From Variovorax ginsengisoli (GTDB lineage: Bacteria; Pseudomonadota; Gammaproteobacteria; Burkholderiales; Burkholderiaceae_C): a DNA stretch of 64,000 bases. The notes under the pieces were generated by a model. It was given only the letters and a program-made list of their open reading frames with translations, was not told the DNA's origin and searched no databases. The stretch spans positions 1,116,001-1,180,000 of the forward strand of contig NZ_RCZJ01000001.1 in the NCBI RefSeq assembly GCF_006438845.1, given 5' to 3'. Of this stretch, positions 25,401 through 33,805 are shown piece after piece; the first letter of the stretch is position 1, and the number at the start of each line of letters is the position of its first letter. Made by a program: the position numbers and the translations under genes.

Positions 25401-27209
25401 ATGGCCGACTCCGTCTCTCGAACCTCCGAAAAAGGTTCACCCAAGTCCCTCTCCGGGCTGTTCCCCTTTCTCCGCCCCTATCGCTGGCAAATCGCCCTGG
25501 CCGGGGTTTTCCTGGTGGCCGCGGCGGGCGCAACATTGGTGTTTCCGCTGGCGCTGCGCGGTTTGATCGATGGCGGTCTGGTCACGGGCGACAAGGGCGC
25601 CCAAGCCATGGCACTGCGCGAGCACTTCTTCGCCCTGTTCGGCGTGGCGGTGGCACTCGGGCTGTTCTCGGCCGCGCGCTTCTACACGGTGAGCTGGCTC
25701 GGCGAACGCATCACGGCCAACCTGCGCAATGCGGTGTATGCGCACGTCCTGCGCCAGAGCCCGGTGTTCTTCGAGACCACCCAGACCGGCGAGGTGCTGT
25801 CGCGTCTGACGGCCGACACGACGCTGGTGCAGACCGTCGTCGGCTCTTCGCTCAGCATGGGCCTGCGCAACGCCGTGATGGGCATCGGGGCCCTCGGGAT
25901 GCTGGTGTGGAGCAATCCCTACGTCATGGGCCAGGTGTTGGGCGTGTTGGTGTTGGTGGTGCTGCCGAGCATGTGGTTCGGCCGACGGGTGCGCAAGCTG
26001 TCGCGCGCCAGCCAGGACCGCATGGCCGATTCGAGCGCGATCGCCGCCGAGGTGCTCAACGCGATTCCCGTGGTGCAGAGCTACACGGCAGAGCCGCGCG
26101 AGGCGGCTCGCTTCGATACATCGACCGACAACGCTTTTCGCACCGCGGTGCGGCGCGCCAAAGCCCGCTCGGTGCTGGTCGCTTTCATCATCATCGCCAC
26201 CTCGGCGGCGCTGCTGTGGGGCCTGTACCAAGGCACGCAGGCGGTGCTGCAGGGCACGATCACCGCCGGCCATCTGGGCGAGACCGTCGTGTACGTGATC
26301 ATCCTGGCGGGCGCAGCGGCCGTGCTGGGCGAGGTCTACGGCGACCTGCTTCGCGCCGCCGGTGCGACCGAACGTCTGATGGAACTTCTGCACGCCAAGT
26401 CGGCCATCACCTCCCCGGCGCGGCCCATGACGGTGCCTCTCACGCCGGGTGGCAGCACGATCGCCCTCGAGGCGGTCACCTTCCACTATCCATCGCGTCC
26501 GACGACGCCCGCGTTGCGCGACTTCAGCCTGGTGGTCGCGCCGGGCGAAACCGTGGCGCTGGTCGGCGCCAGCGGTGCGGGCAAGAGCACGGTGTTCCAG
26601 TTGCTGCTGCGCTACTACGACCCGCAGAGCGGCAGTCTGCTTCTCGATGGCGTACCGCTGGCCGACCTGGCACTCGACGACCTGCGCCATCGCATCGGCC
26701 TGGTGCCGCAAGACGCCGTCATCTTCTCGGCCAGCGCGTTCGAGAACATCCGCTACGGCCGGCCCGGTGCCACGGCCGACGAGGTGCATGCAGCCGCGCG
26801 TGCCGCCTTCGCCGACGATTTCCTCAAGGCTCTTCCGGAGGGTTACGACACCTTCCTGGGTGAGCGCGGCGTACGCCTTTCGGGTGGCCAGCGCCAACGC
26901 ATCGCGATCGCGCGTGCGATGCTGAAGAACCCACCGCTGCTGCTGCTCGACGAAGCCACCAGCGCGCTCGACGCCGAAAGCGAACGCATGGTGCAGGCGG
27001 CGCTGGAATCGGCGATGACCGGCCGCACGACGCTGGTGATCGCGCACCGTCTGGCGACGGTGCAGAAGGCCGACCGGATCATCGTGCTCGACCAGGGCGC
27101 GATCGTGGAGCAAGGCACGCACGCCGCGCTGGTGGCGCGCGGCGGCGTCTACGCCAAGCTGGCGGCGCTGCAGTTCACGACGCCGACCGCTTCGGCAGTG
27201 GCCGCGTAA
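25401..27209 (+). CDS. MsbA-like ABC exporter (fused permease and ATPase)
   Basis: A 602-residue half-transporter: six helices in residues about 25-320 and a C-terminal nucleotide-binding domain with Walker A GASGAGKSTVF (about residue 392), signature LSGGQRQRIAIARAM (about 493), Walker B LLLLDEATSALD and the His of VIAHRLATV. It resembles the ABCB/MsbA and LmrA-like group (TIGR02204, MsbA-related) that exports lipids or drugs as a homodimer. It is divergent from the marR operon and shares its operator region. Its stop is 24 bp from the convergent rfbC. Confidence 0.92.
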   Translation: MADSVSRTSEKGSPKSLSGLFPFLRPYRWQIALAGVFLVAAAGATLVFPLALRGLIDGGLVTGDKGAQAMALREHFFALFGVAVALGLFSAARFYTVSWLGERITANLRNAVYAHVLRQSPVFFETTQTGEVLSRLTADTTLVQTVVGSSLSMGLRNAVMGIGALGMLVWSNPYVMGQVLGVLVLVVLPSMWFGRRVRKLSRASQDRMADSSAIAAEVLNAIPVVQSYTAEPREAARFDTSTDNAFRTAVRRAKARSVLVAFIIIATSAALLWGLYQGTQAVLQGTITAGHLGETVVYVIILAGAAAVLGEVYGDLLRAAGATERLMELLHAKSAITSPARPMTVPLTPGGSTIALEAVTFHYPSRPTTPALRDFSLVVAPGETVALVGASGAGKSTVFQLLLRYYDPQSGSLLLDGVPLADLALDDLRHRIGLVPQDAVIFSASAFENIRYGRPGATADEVHAAARAAFADDFLKALPEGYDTFLGERGVRLSGGQRQRIAIARAMLKNPPLLLLDEATSALDAESERMVQAALESAMTGRTTLVIAHRLATVQKADRIIVLDQGAIVEQGTHAALVARGGVYAKLAALQFTTPTASAVAA

Positions 27210-27233
27210 GGCGCGCCATCTGCCTGGAGCTGG

Positions 27234-27782
27234 TCAGAAGAACGGCTCGGCGTTCAGGTCGTACAGCGGCCAGGCGGCGTCCTTGTCGGAGATGTTCGAC
27301 ACCGGCAGCGGCCACGCAATGTTGAACAGCGGGTCCGAATAGCGCAGGCCCCACTCCGCCGCCGGCGTGTACGGCGCCGACACCAGGTACGTCACCTCGA
27401 CGTCGTCGGTCAGCGTCTGGAACGAATGCGCGAAGCCCGGGGGCACGTAGAGCTGCCGGTGGTTCTGCGCCGTCAATTCGAAAGCTTCGTGCTTCAAGTA
27501 GGTCGGCGATTCGTGGCGCAGGTCGACGATGACATCGACGATCGCGCCGCGGGTGCAGCGGATCAGCTTGGCTTCGGACGCGTCGCCGCGCTGGAAATGC
27601 AGGCCACGCAGGGTGCCCTTCTCCGCAGACGCCGAGGCGTTCTGCTGCACGAAATGGCTGCGCATGCCGTGCTCCTCGAACTCTTCCTTGCACATGGTGC
27701 GCGCGAAGAAGCCGCGCGCATCACCGCGCTTCTCGAGCTCGACAACCCAAGCTTCGTGCAGGGTCGTAGGCAGAAATAACAT
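27234..27782 (-). CDS. rfbC: dTDP-4-dehydrorhamnose 3,5-epimerase-like protein (RfbC/RmlC family)
   Basis: A 182-residue cupin epimerase. GTLRGLHFQ (catalytic His near residue 66) and PPGFAHSFQTL with the later YLVSAPYTPAAEWGLRYSDPLFNI match RmlC. Its usual partners rfbA, rfbB and rfbD are not here; instead it ends an operon with an rfbF-like cytidylyltransferase, so it may act on a CDP-linked rather than dTDP-linked 4-keto sugar. Last gene of the minus-strand sugar operon that starts at 31080. Confidence 0.85.
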   Translation of the reverse strand: MLFLPTTLHEAWVVELEKRGDARGFFARTMCKEEFEEHGMRSHFVQQNASASAEKGTLRGLHFQRGDASEAKLIRCTRGAIVDVIVDLRHESPTYLKHEAFELTAQNHRQLYVPPGFAHSFQTLTDDVEVTYLVSAPYTPAAEWGLRYSDPLFNIAWPLPVSNISDKDAAWPLYDLNAEPFF

Positions 27783-27817
27783 GGAATCACCTGAAGTATG
27801 AAAAAGAAAACGTGGAC

Positions 27818-29143
27818 TCAGGCCCGCTGTGCGGAGGGCGCGAAAAGCTGCTCCTGCTCGGCGTACAGCGCGTCGATCAGGCGGTCAGCCGGCACGTCGA
27901 CGTCGTCGAAGGTCAGCGCCGTGTCCTTGGCGATCGCGCGCCGCGCCTTGCAACCGATGGCCAAGCCGATCGGCAGCAGCTTTTCGGCACGGATGGCATC
28001 GATGTTCTCCGCCACGCCATAAACCTCGTAGCCGCCGAGTTCGTCGATCAGTTCGCCCTCTGCGAGATCCTTCTTGGCGACGGCGATCACGCCCACGCGC
28101 GGGCCGGCGATGGGCGTGAGCACCGCGTCGTCGAAGAGCACCGCGCGCGCCACCGACGTCGGCACCTCGAAATGGCACAGGTGGTACGGTGTGTAGAAGC
28201 AGTAGTACGGGCCGGTGCCGAGCTTGTACAGGTTGAGGTAGTGAGCCTGCCGCGCGTCGCCGATCGTGGCCAGCACGAACACGCCAGGACCTGGCCGTGC
28301 GCCGACGACGTAGTCGACGATGCCAGGGCCGCCGCCATCGAGGTGCGCGGCGAACGAGGCCACGGTGTCCTCCAGCGGCACCAACGGTGCGCCCGGATTG
28401 CCGCCCGAGAAGTCGGGGCCGAGCATGCCGCGCCGTGCCACCTGCATGCCGGTGCCGTTGGCGACGATGGCCTGCTCGAAAGAGATCTTGGTGCCGTCGG
28501 CGAAAGACGCGACCATGGCGGCCTTCTGGCCCCACTTCTCGGCGAAGGCGCGCTGCGTGGTCGGGTTGCGGTACGGATCGTGCAGACCCTTGATGTTGCC
28601 GCACAGCACCGGCTTGGCGCCGATGCCTTCGACGAAGCGGAACAGGTTCATCTGCACGCCGGGCTGGTCGCCGTCAGCGAAGGTGAACACCACGCCCTTG
28701 GCTTCGGCCTTGTGCTTGAGGATCGGGCCGACGGTACCGTCGAGCTCCGCGTTCATCTGCACCACATGCTTCCCGGCCTCGATGGCCGCGAGCACCGCCG
28801 CGGCGGCGTACTCGAGCGAACCGGTGACTTCGATGATGGCGTCGAGCCCTTCGGCCTGCGCCAGTGCGATCGCATCGTCGGTCACGGCGGGCCGACCTTC
28901 GGCGATGGCCTGTTCGAGGTGCGCGCGGGTCGCGCATTCCACCGGTTGCACGCCGGCCTCTGTATAGGCGGCGATCGCCGGACCGATGTTCCGGTTGGCC
29001 ACGGCGCAAAGGCGCATGCCCGGCGTCGAGGCGATGATCTGCAGCGCGATGCCGCGCCCCTGGAAGCCGGCCCCGATGAGCCCGACCTTGATCGGGTTGC
29101 CTGCGGCCTCCCGCTTCTTCAATGCTGTATCGACAATGATCAC
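27818..29143 (-). CDS. NAD(P)-binding oxidoreductase with C-terminal SAF domain
   Basis: A 441-residue protein with a homoserine-dehydrogenase/GFO-IDH-MocA-like Rossmann domain first (VGLIGAGFQGRGIALQ, about residues 20-35; IEVTGSLEYAA and GKHVVQMNAELD further on) and a SAF-like C-terminal domain from about residue 355 (VGVIAVAKKDLAEGELI onward). Proteins of this build are often wrongly labelled FlgA. Its position between rfbF and rfbC suggests a step in making or modifying a nucleotide-activated sugar or its carbon branch; the reaction is unknown to me. Confidence 0.75.
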   Translation of the reverse strand: MIIVDTALKKREAAGNPIKVGLIGAGFQGRGIALQIIASTPGMRLCAVANRNIGPAIAAYTEAGVQPVECATRAHLEQAIAEGRPAVTDDAIALAQAEGLDAIIEVTGSLEYAAAAVLAAIEAGKHVVQMNAELDGTVGPILKHKAEAKGVVFTFADGDQPGVQMNLFRFVEGIGAKPVLCGNIKGLHDPYRNPTTQRAFAEKWGQKAAMVASFADGTKISFEQAIVANGTGMQVARRGMLGPDFSGGNPGAPLVPLEDTVASFAAHLDGGGPGIVDYVVGARPGPGVFVLATIGDARQAHYLNLYKLGTGPYYCFYTPYHLCHFEVPTSVARAVLFDDAVLTPIAGPRVGVIAVAKKDLAEGELIDELGGYEVYGVAENIDAIRAEKLLPIGLAIGCKARRAIAKDTALTFDDVDVPADRLIDALYAEQEQLFAPSAQRA

Positions 29144-29200
29144 GCTAAATCTCTCTGTGTTCGGCCGGCGCGCCGAAAGGGCCGCCGGCGATGGTCGTCT

Positions 29201-29983
29201 TCAATCGCGCCACACCTTCCATGGCGCTTCGCCCTTTTGCCAAAGGCTCTCCAGCACCTGCTTGTCGCGCAGCGAATCCATGCTCTGCCAGTAGCCGGTG
29301 TGGTGGTAGCTCGCCAGCTTGCCGCGCTCGACCAGCCGCGCCATGGGCGCTTCTTCCCACATCTGGTGATCGCCGTCGATGACTTCGAAGATCTCCGGCT
29401 CGCAGACGAAAAAGCCGCCGTTGATCAGGCCGCCGTCGGTGGCACCCTTCTCGCGGAAACCTTGCACCTTGGTGCCATCGTCGGTCAGGTGCAACGCGCC
29501 ATAGCGGCCCGGTTGCGTGACCGCGGTGAGCGTGCAGTGCGCGTTCGAGGCCTGGTGAAAGGCCATGAGCTTGTCCATGTCGACGTCGGCCACGCCGTCG
29601 CCGTAGGTCAGGCAGAAGCGTTCGTTCTCGAGGTGCTTCTGCGCGCGCTTGATGCGGCCGGCTGTCATGGTCTCGATGCCGGTGTCGAGCACCGTCACGC
29701 GCCAGTTCTCGGCCCTGGCTTCGAGCCAGTCGACCTTGCCGGTGCCAAGATCGATCGTGAAGTCGTTGCCGCGACCCTGGAAACTCAGGAAGTACTCGCG
29801 GATCGCCTCGACCTTGTAGCCACCGAGCACCACGAAATCGTTGAAGCCGTGGTGCGCGTAGATCTTCATGATGTGCCACATGATCGGCTTGCCGCCGATC
29901 TCCACCAAAGGCTTTGGCCGGACCGTCGTCTCTTCGCTGAGACGCGTTCCGTAGCCACCTGCAAGCAACACGACCTTGACCAT
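29201..29983 (-). CDS. rfbF: Glucose-1-phosphate cytidylyltransferase
   Basis: A 260-residue nucleotidyltransferase that makes CDP-glucose from CTP and glucose 1-phosphate. Visible are LLAGGYGTRLSEET (about residues 6-19), RPKPLVEIGGKPIMWHIMK, and the metal-site region CLTYGDGVADVD with GGFFVCEPE. Length matches RfbF. CDP-glucose normally feeds the 4,6-dehydratase RfbG, of which I find no copy in the window. It precedes the SAF oxidoreductase and follows the SDR gene by 44 bp. Confidence 0.92.
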   Translation of the reverse strand: MVKVVLLAGGYGTRLSEETTVRPKPLVEIGGKPIMWHIMKIYAHHGFNDFVVLGGYKVEAIREYFLSFQGRGNDFTIDLGTGKVDWLEARAENWRVTVLDTGIETMTAGRIKRAQKHLENERFCLTYGDGVADVDMDKLMAFHQASNAHCTLTAVTQPGRYGALHLTDDGTKVQGFREKGATDGGLINGGFFVCEPEIFEVIDGDHQMWEEAPMARLVERGKLASYHHTGYWQSMDSLRDKQVLESLWQKGEAPWKVWRD

Positions 29984-30027
29984 CTTTGACTCCTTTGAGA
30001 ATGAGGGACTTGCAGCGACCGCTCAGC

Positions 30028-31080
30028 TCAAGCGCTGGTCGTTTGCCATTCGAAGGCCTGGTTGATGCGCTTCGCGTCGACGTGCCCCTGGAGGACGTGC
30101 AAACGGATCAGCTGCGAGGAGCGGAACTCTGCGTCGCTGAAGTTCATCCGGCGAAGGCCGTCGATGAGGTTCTGGATCGATTGCTGCAGATCGACTTGCG
30201 GCTGGTGGGCCGGAGCAAGCGATCGATACAGGCCGAAATTCACTTGGTAGGAGCGGCTGTCAGCAGGGGCGTCGAGATTGATGGCAACCTTGGTGCCAGG
30301 CACTGCTTGCGCCACTGCATTGGCAAGATCGCGAACCTGGTAGTTCCGATCGTCTGATCCGACGTTGACTGCGAGGTAGCGGCCGCCATTGGAAGCCGGG
30401 CGGTGCACGGCCCAATCGATGGCGCGCGCCATGTCGGCCACGTCGATCAACGGGCGCCAGGGTGAGCCGTCGGAGAGCACCGTGATTTCGCCTTTGCTCA
30501 ACGCGCAGGCGGCAAAATCGTTAAGCACCAGATCGAGCCGGAGGCGATCGGACATCCCGCAGGCGGTCGCGAAGCGCAGCGAGGAGATGGTCATCTCGGA
30601 GTCGATGGCCGCCAACTCGCGTTCGGTCCCGATTTTTGATTTGGCATAGGCGGTCACCGGATTGAGGGTGTCGGTCTCCTTCCGCGCGCCGCCAAGCGCG
30701 ACGCCGTACACGCTGCAGCTCGATGCGAAGACATAGTTCTTCACTCCTGCGGCCGCAGCCGCTTTGGCAATCGCCACCGCAGCGTCCTGGTTGATCGCCA
30801 TCGTCGGGCCGACAAAGCGGTCTCCCATGGGGTCGTTGGAGATCGCTGCAAGTTGCACGACGGCATCGTAGCCATGCAGGAAATCGTGCGATAGCGTGCG
30901 CACATCACCGTAGAACTGCTGATCGAGACTGCGCTCGGGCACGACTGTCGTACCCGTGAGGCCATGGGCGAAATAGGCGTTGTCAAAGCCGTGAAGCACC
31001 GCGTCCGGATGAGCGTGCCGGAGGTATTTGGACAAAGTCGAGCCAACGTAGCCCAAGTTGCCAGTGATCAGAATTTTCAT
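30028..31080 (-). CDS. NAD-dependent epimerase/dehydratase (extended SDR)
   Basis: A 350-residue extended short-chain dehydrogenase. The nucleotide motif is TGNLGYVGS (G-x-x-G-x-x-G, about residues 6-14), the catalytic Ser lies in SSCSVYG and the Tyr-Lys pair in YAKSK (about residue 140). It acts on a nucleotide sugar, as epimerase, dehydratase or reductase; its N-terminus is unlike CDP-glucose 4,6-dehydratase RfbG. ATG 31080 has AAGGTG nine bases upstream; a GTG at 31092 is an alternative. It is the first gene of the sugar operon, AT-richer than the following ones. Confidence 0.85.
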   Translation of the reverse strand: MKILITGNLGYVGSTLSKYLRHAHPDAVLHGFDNAYFAHGLTGTTVVPERSLDQQFYGDVRTLSHDFLHGYDAVVQLAAISNDPMGDRFVGPTMAINQDAAVAIAKAAAAAGVKNYVFASSCSVYGVALGGARKETDTLNPVTAYAKSKIGTERELAAIDSEMTISSLRFATACGMSDRLRLDLVLNDFAACALSKGEITVLSDGSPWRPLIDVADMARAIDWAVHRPASNGGRYLAVNVGSDDRNYQVRDLANAVAQAVPGTKVAINLDAPADSRSYQVNFGLYRSLAPAHQPQVDLQQSIQNLIDGLRRMNFSDAEFRSSQLIRLHVLQGHVDAKRINQAFEWQTTSA

Positions 31081-31462
31081 TTTGCTACGCACCTTGAAGG
31101 GTCAGGAAGATGGGGTTGTTGCCTTGACGCAACCAACGCTGCGGCACCGCGGGCCGTGGTGGTTGCGACCTTGCGCAAAGTGTACACAAAAGTAATACTT
31201 TGACAATTCGTATTAAGTTTGTCTCCTTATGATCGTGACTTACTGCGGAAATGCCGTCTCACCACCGTCCTGTGACCGTTGCTCCAAGCCACCCATGTCT
31301 TGGTCGATAGATATAGAACCAAATGCTTATGGCGCACGAAGCGATCTGATGCAAACTTTCAGCTGACGGCGTCCGATGGCGCGCACCAGATGCCGCATTA
31401 GGCCGTTGCCGTTTTGCAACATGCGCGTCGGCACTTTGGCAAGAACACTTCACTACAACGCC
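31081..31462. other. Gene-free 382-bp AT-richer divergent region
   Basis: Between the divergent SDR and glycosyltransferase genes I see no credible gene, only short frames without family sequence. The base composition is clearly more AT-rich than the flanking core genes. A plausible sigma-70 promoter toward the SDR gene lies at 31179-31206; no clear consensus promoter was found toward the glycosyltransferase. Such a long, AT-richer intergenic stretch is typical of surface-polysaccharide loci that vary between strains. Confidence 0.6.
31179..31206 (-). promoter_or_regulatory. Candidate sigma-70 promoter of the sugar operon
   Basis: Read on the minus strand: TTGTCA, 16 bases, TACACT. This matches the -35 box TTGACA at four of six and the -10 box TATAAT at four of six positions. 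It would start transcription near 31172, about 90 bases ahead of the SDR gene. Prediction only. Confidence 0.45.
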
Positions 31463-32419
31463 ATGGCTTTACAGATTTCCATCCTCATTCCGACCTACAA
31501 CAGGCCAGGGCAACTCGCCGAGGCGATAGCAAGCGTCGCGGCCCAGGATTTGGGGCTGATTCGCGAGGTCTTGATCGGGGACAACAGCAACGCCGCCATG
31601 CGGCAGGAAAACAGCGACGTGATTGCAAGGAGCCCCATTGCGTCCCTGATTACGCACGTGCGTCACGATCCTCCACAGGGAAACTTCGAAAACCAATGGG
31701 CTCTCGCCAAGCTCGCCGGCTCCGATCACGTCCTGTTCCTGCACGACGATGACACGCTCGCGCCTGATGGCCTCGCCCGCTTGGCGGACGCTGCGCGAAA
31801 CGAGGAAGACGAGCGCGTCAAAGTCTGGTTCGGTCGCAACTACGTCATGGACGAGAAAAGTCGCGTTGACATGGCAACCACGAAAACGTGGGACGCCCTG
31901 TACGGCAAGGACGGCCCCAGCGAGGCCCGGCCAGTTTGGCGATGGTGCTTGACGCAGTCGCTCCCTCCCAACAGCGCATTGCTCGTCCGCGCAACCTACT
32001 TGAAGTACATGGAGGGCACGCGGGACGGTAACGTTGGTGACTGGGGCCTGTGGGTGCGGCTCGCCAACGGAGGCGCATGGGGGCGTTTCGTCGCTGAGTA
32101 CATCTGGTCGTACCGGGTGCAGGAGGCGTCGCAAACCCAATCAGGACGTGGCATGGACATTCATCTCTGGTATGAAATCGGCACGCAGTTGCAAGTGCCG
32201 CCTGAGGCAGAGGCCGAGAAGTTGCTCCTGGTGACGCCCAAGGCCCAAGTGGCGACCATGCGTTATTTGCGCGATGGTGAGCGCAGACGCGCTCTGCGTT
32301 GCATGGCGTCGTCGCACTGGACCTGGCGTCAGCGTTTGTCACCCCGCGGGCTTACCACCGCCCTCTTCCTGCTCACGCCACGACCGCTTTGGATGTGGAC
32401 GTTGCGATACCGCGCCTGA
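31463..32419 (+). CDS. Family 2 glycosyltransferase
   Basis: A 318-residue GT-A enzyme: ISILIPTYNRPGQLAEAI (about residues 4-21) starts the nucleotide-sugar domain and FLHDDDTLAPDG (about residue 95) carries the metal-binding DxD. No membrane segment is obvious, so it is likely a cytoplasmic-face enzyme adding a sugar during O-antigen or capsule synthesis. ATG 31463 was chosen at the conserved start; an in-frame ATG at 31421 would add 14 residues. Composition is more AT-rich than the window average, which hints at horizontal exchange. Confidence 0.85.
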   Translation: MALQISILIPTYNRPGQLAEAIASVAAQDLGLIREVLIGDNSNAAMRQENSDVIARSPIASLITHVRHDPPQGNFENQWALAKLAGSDHVLFLHDDDTLAPDGLARLADAARNEEDERVKVWFGRNYVMDEKSRVDMATTKTWDALYGKDGPSEARPVWRWCLTQSLPPNSALLVRATYLKYMEGTRDGNVGDWGLWVRLANGGAWGRFVAEYIWSYRVQEASQTQSGRGMDIHLWYEIGTQLQVPPEAEAEKLLLVTPKAQVATMRYLRDGERRRALRCMASSHWTWRQRLSPRGLTTALFLLTPRPLWMWTLRYRA

Positions 32420-32434
32420 GCGAAGTCGCAGGCG

Positions 32435-32881
32435 CTACTGAAGCGTCTCTTTGAACGCGGTGGGCACCGACACCGCCAGCACGGGAATACCTTCATCACG
32501 CAGCGCTTCGGCCTGTTCGGCGGACGCCTGGCCGCGGATGCCGCGCTCCTCGGTCTCGCCGTAGTGCATTCGTCGGGCCTCTTCGGCAAAGCGCTGGCCC
32601 ACGTCTTCGGTCTTGGCCATCACTTCGCGAACGGCACGCATCCAACGCGCCTCCGGCGAATCGACGGCGATCGGGTGTTCCGCACTCGGCGCTGCAGCGG
32701 CAGGCGCCGTAGCGCCACTCAGGTTCAGGCGCGGTGCCGACAGCAGCTTGACGATGGCGGTGTCCGCGCAGATCGGGCACTCGACGAGCCCGGCGGCCAG
32801 CTGCTTCTCGAAGGCTTCGGCAGACGCAAACCAGCCTTCGAAGCCGTGGCGGTGCGTGCATTGCAGGTCGAGAACCTTCAT
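32435..32881 (-). CDS. DUF1178 family protein
   Basis: A 148-residue protein beginning MKVLDLQC, with C-x8-type spacing to CPIC (about residues 8 and 35-38) that may bind zinc, and an Ala/Pro-rich middle. This is the DUF1178 family of proteobacteria, of unknown role. The open frame upstream of 32881 overlaps the NUDIX gene and has no family sequence. It follows the NUDIX gene by 7 bp and closes the run of genes behind the nuo operon. Confidence 0.88.
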   Translation of the reverse strand: MKVLDLQCTHRHGFEGWFASAEAFEKQLAAGLVECPICADTAIVKLLSAPRLNLSGATAPAAAAPSAEHPIAVDSPEARWMRAVREVMAKTEDVGQRFAEEARRMHYGETEERGIRGQASAEQAEALRDEGIPVLAVSVPTAFKETLQ

Positions 32882-32888
32882 GCGCGCA

Positions 32889-33485
32889 TTATCGGATGCG
32901 AGCTCCCTCGGGCATCGTCTGCCAGTCGAGCGTCCATGCGCCGGACAGGACGTTCTGCAGCCACAGGGCGCAGCTGTGCGTCTTGGCATCGGTCACCGTG
33001 CCGTCACGGCAGCCGTCGAAGAGCGCTTGCGGCGTCGACGTGAACACGTCGACGAACTCGCCCTGATCGAGTTGGCGCTCGCCCAGGCTGAGCCCACGCG
33101 CGAAGTACACGTGGATGATCTCCGTCGAATAGCCGACGGCCAGATGCATCAGGCCGGCACAAGCCCACTCGCGTGCGGTGTAGCCGGTTTCCTCGAGCAG
33201 CTCGCGCTGGCCGCACACCAGCGGGTCTTCGCCGGCGTCGAGCTTGCCAGCAGGAAATTCGGTCATCACCCGGCCGACCGGGTAACGGTACTGGCGCTCG
33301 AGCACGATGCGTCCGTCGTCCAGCAGAGGCACCACCACCACGGCGCCGGGATGGATCACGTACTCGCGGGTGGCCGTCTTGCCGTCGGGCAGCCGAACCG
33401 TGTCGCGCTTGGCATGCAGGAAGTTGCCTTCGAAGAGCGTCTCGCTCGAAATGCCCTCTTCGTTCAGGTGCGCGTCGTCGGCCAT
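32889..33485 (-). CDS. NUDIX hydrolase (ADP-ribose pyrophosphatase-like)
   Basis: A 198-residue NUDIX enzyme. The box G-x5-E-x7-R-E-L-x2-E-E-x-G is exact: from GKLDAGEDP to RELLEETGY, about residues 78-101. The upstream REYVIHPGAVVVVPLLDDG resembles ADP-sugar pyrophosphatases, which hydrolyse ADP-ribose to AMP and ribose 5-phosphate. It sits four bp after the DUF2818 gene behind nuoN. A link between NADH oxidation and ADP-ribose clean-up is attractive but only an inference. Confidence 0.92.
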   Translation of the reverse strand: MADDAHLNEEGISSETLFEGNFLHAKRDTVRLPDGKTATREYVIHPGAVVVVPLLDDGRIVLERQYRYPVGRVMTEFPAGKLDAGEDPLVCGQRELLEETGYTAREWACAGLMHLAVGYSTEIIHVYFARGLSLGERQLDQGEFVDVFTSTPQALFDGCRDGTVTDAKTHSCALWLQNVLSGAWTLDWQTMPEGARIR

Positions 33486-33489
33486 GGTG

Positions 33490-33798
33490 TCAGTTCCTGT
33501 GTTTGAGGAGATAGCGCCAGGTGAAACCCGGGAACGCCAGCACGATGAAGAGTGCCCCGGTCACGGCATAGAACTCCCAACCCTGCGGAGCGATCTGTCC
33601 GACGCGGCGCTCGAACAGCAACCCGACCCCGCCGACGACGAAATACAGAATCACCAGTTCGAGCAGTCGCAGTGCGAGCGATTTTTTCCAGCCGCCGCTG
33701 ACGGGCAGCAGCCCCATCACGCGGTCGTTGGCAAACGGCAGATTGGCCGCCACGAGCGCGAATGCCAGCACCAGCCAGACCGAAGCGCTTTGCGACAC
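33490..33798 (-). CDS. DUF2818 family membrane protein
   Basis: A 102-residue protein with three hydrophobic segments (about residues 6-22, 40-60 and 75-95). It belongs to DUF2818, which in Burkholderiales regularly follows nuoN; function unknown, possibly an accessory or assembly factor of complex I. It begins 7 bp after the nuoN stop and belongs to the same transcript. Confidence 0.85.
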   Translation of the reverse strand: MSQSASVWLVLAFALVAANLPFANDRVMGLLPVSGGWKKSLALRLLELVILYFVVGGVGLLFERRVGQIAPQGWEFYAVTGALFIVLAFPGFTWRYLLKHRN

Positions 33799-33805
33799 GC
33801 CGGCG

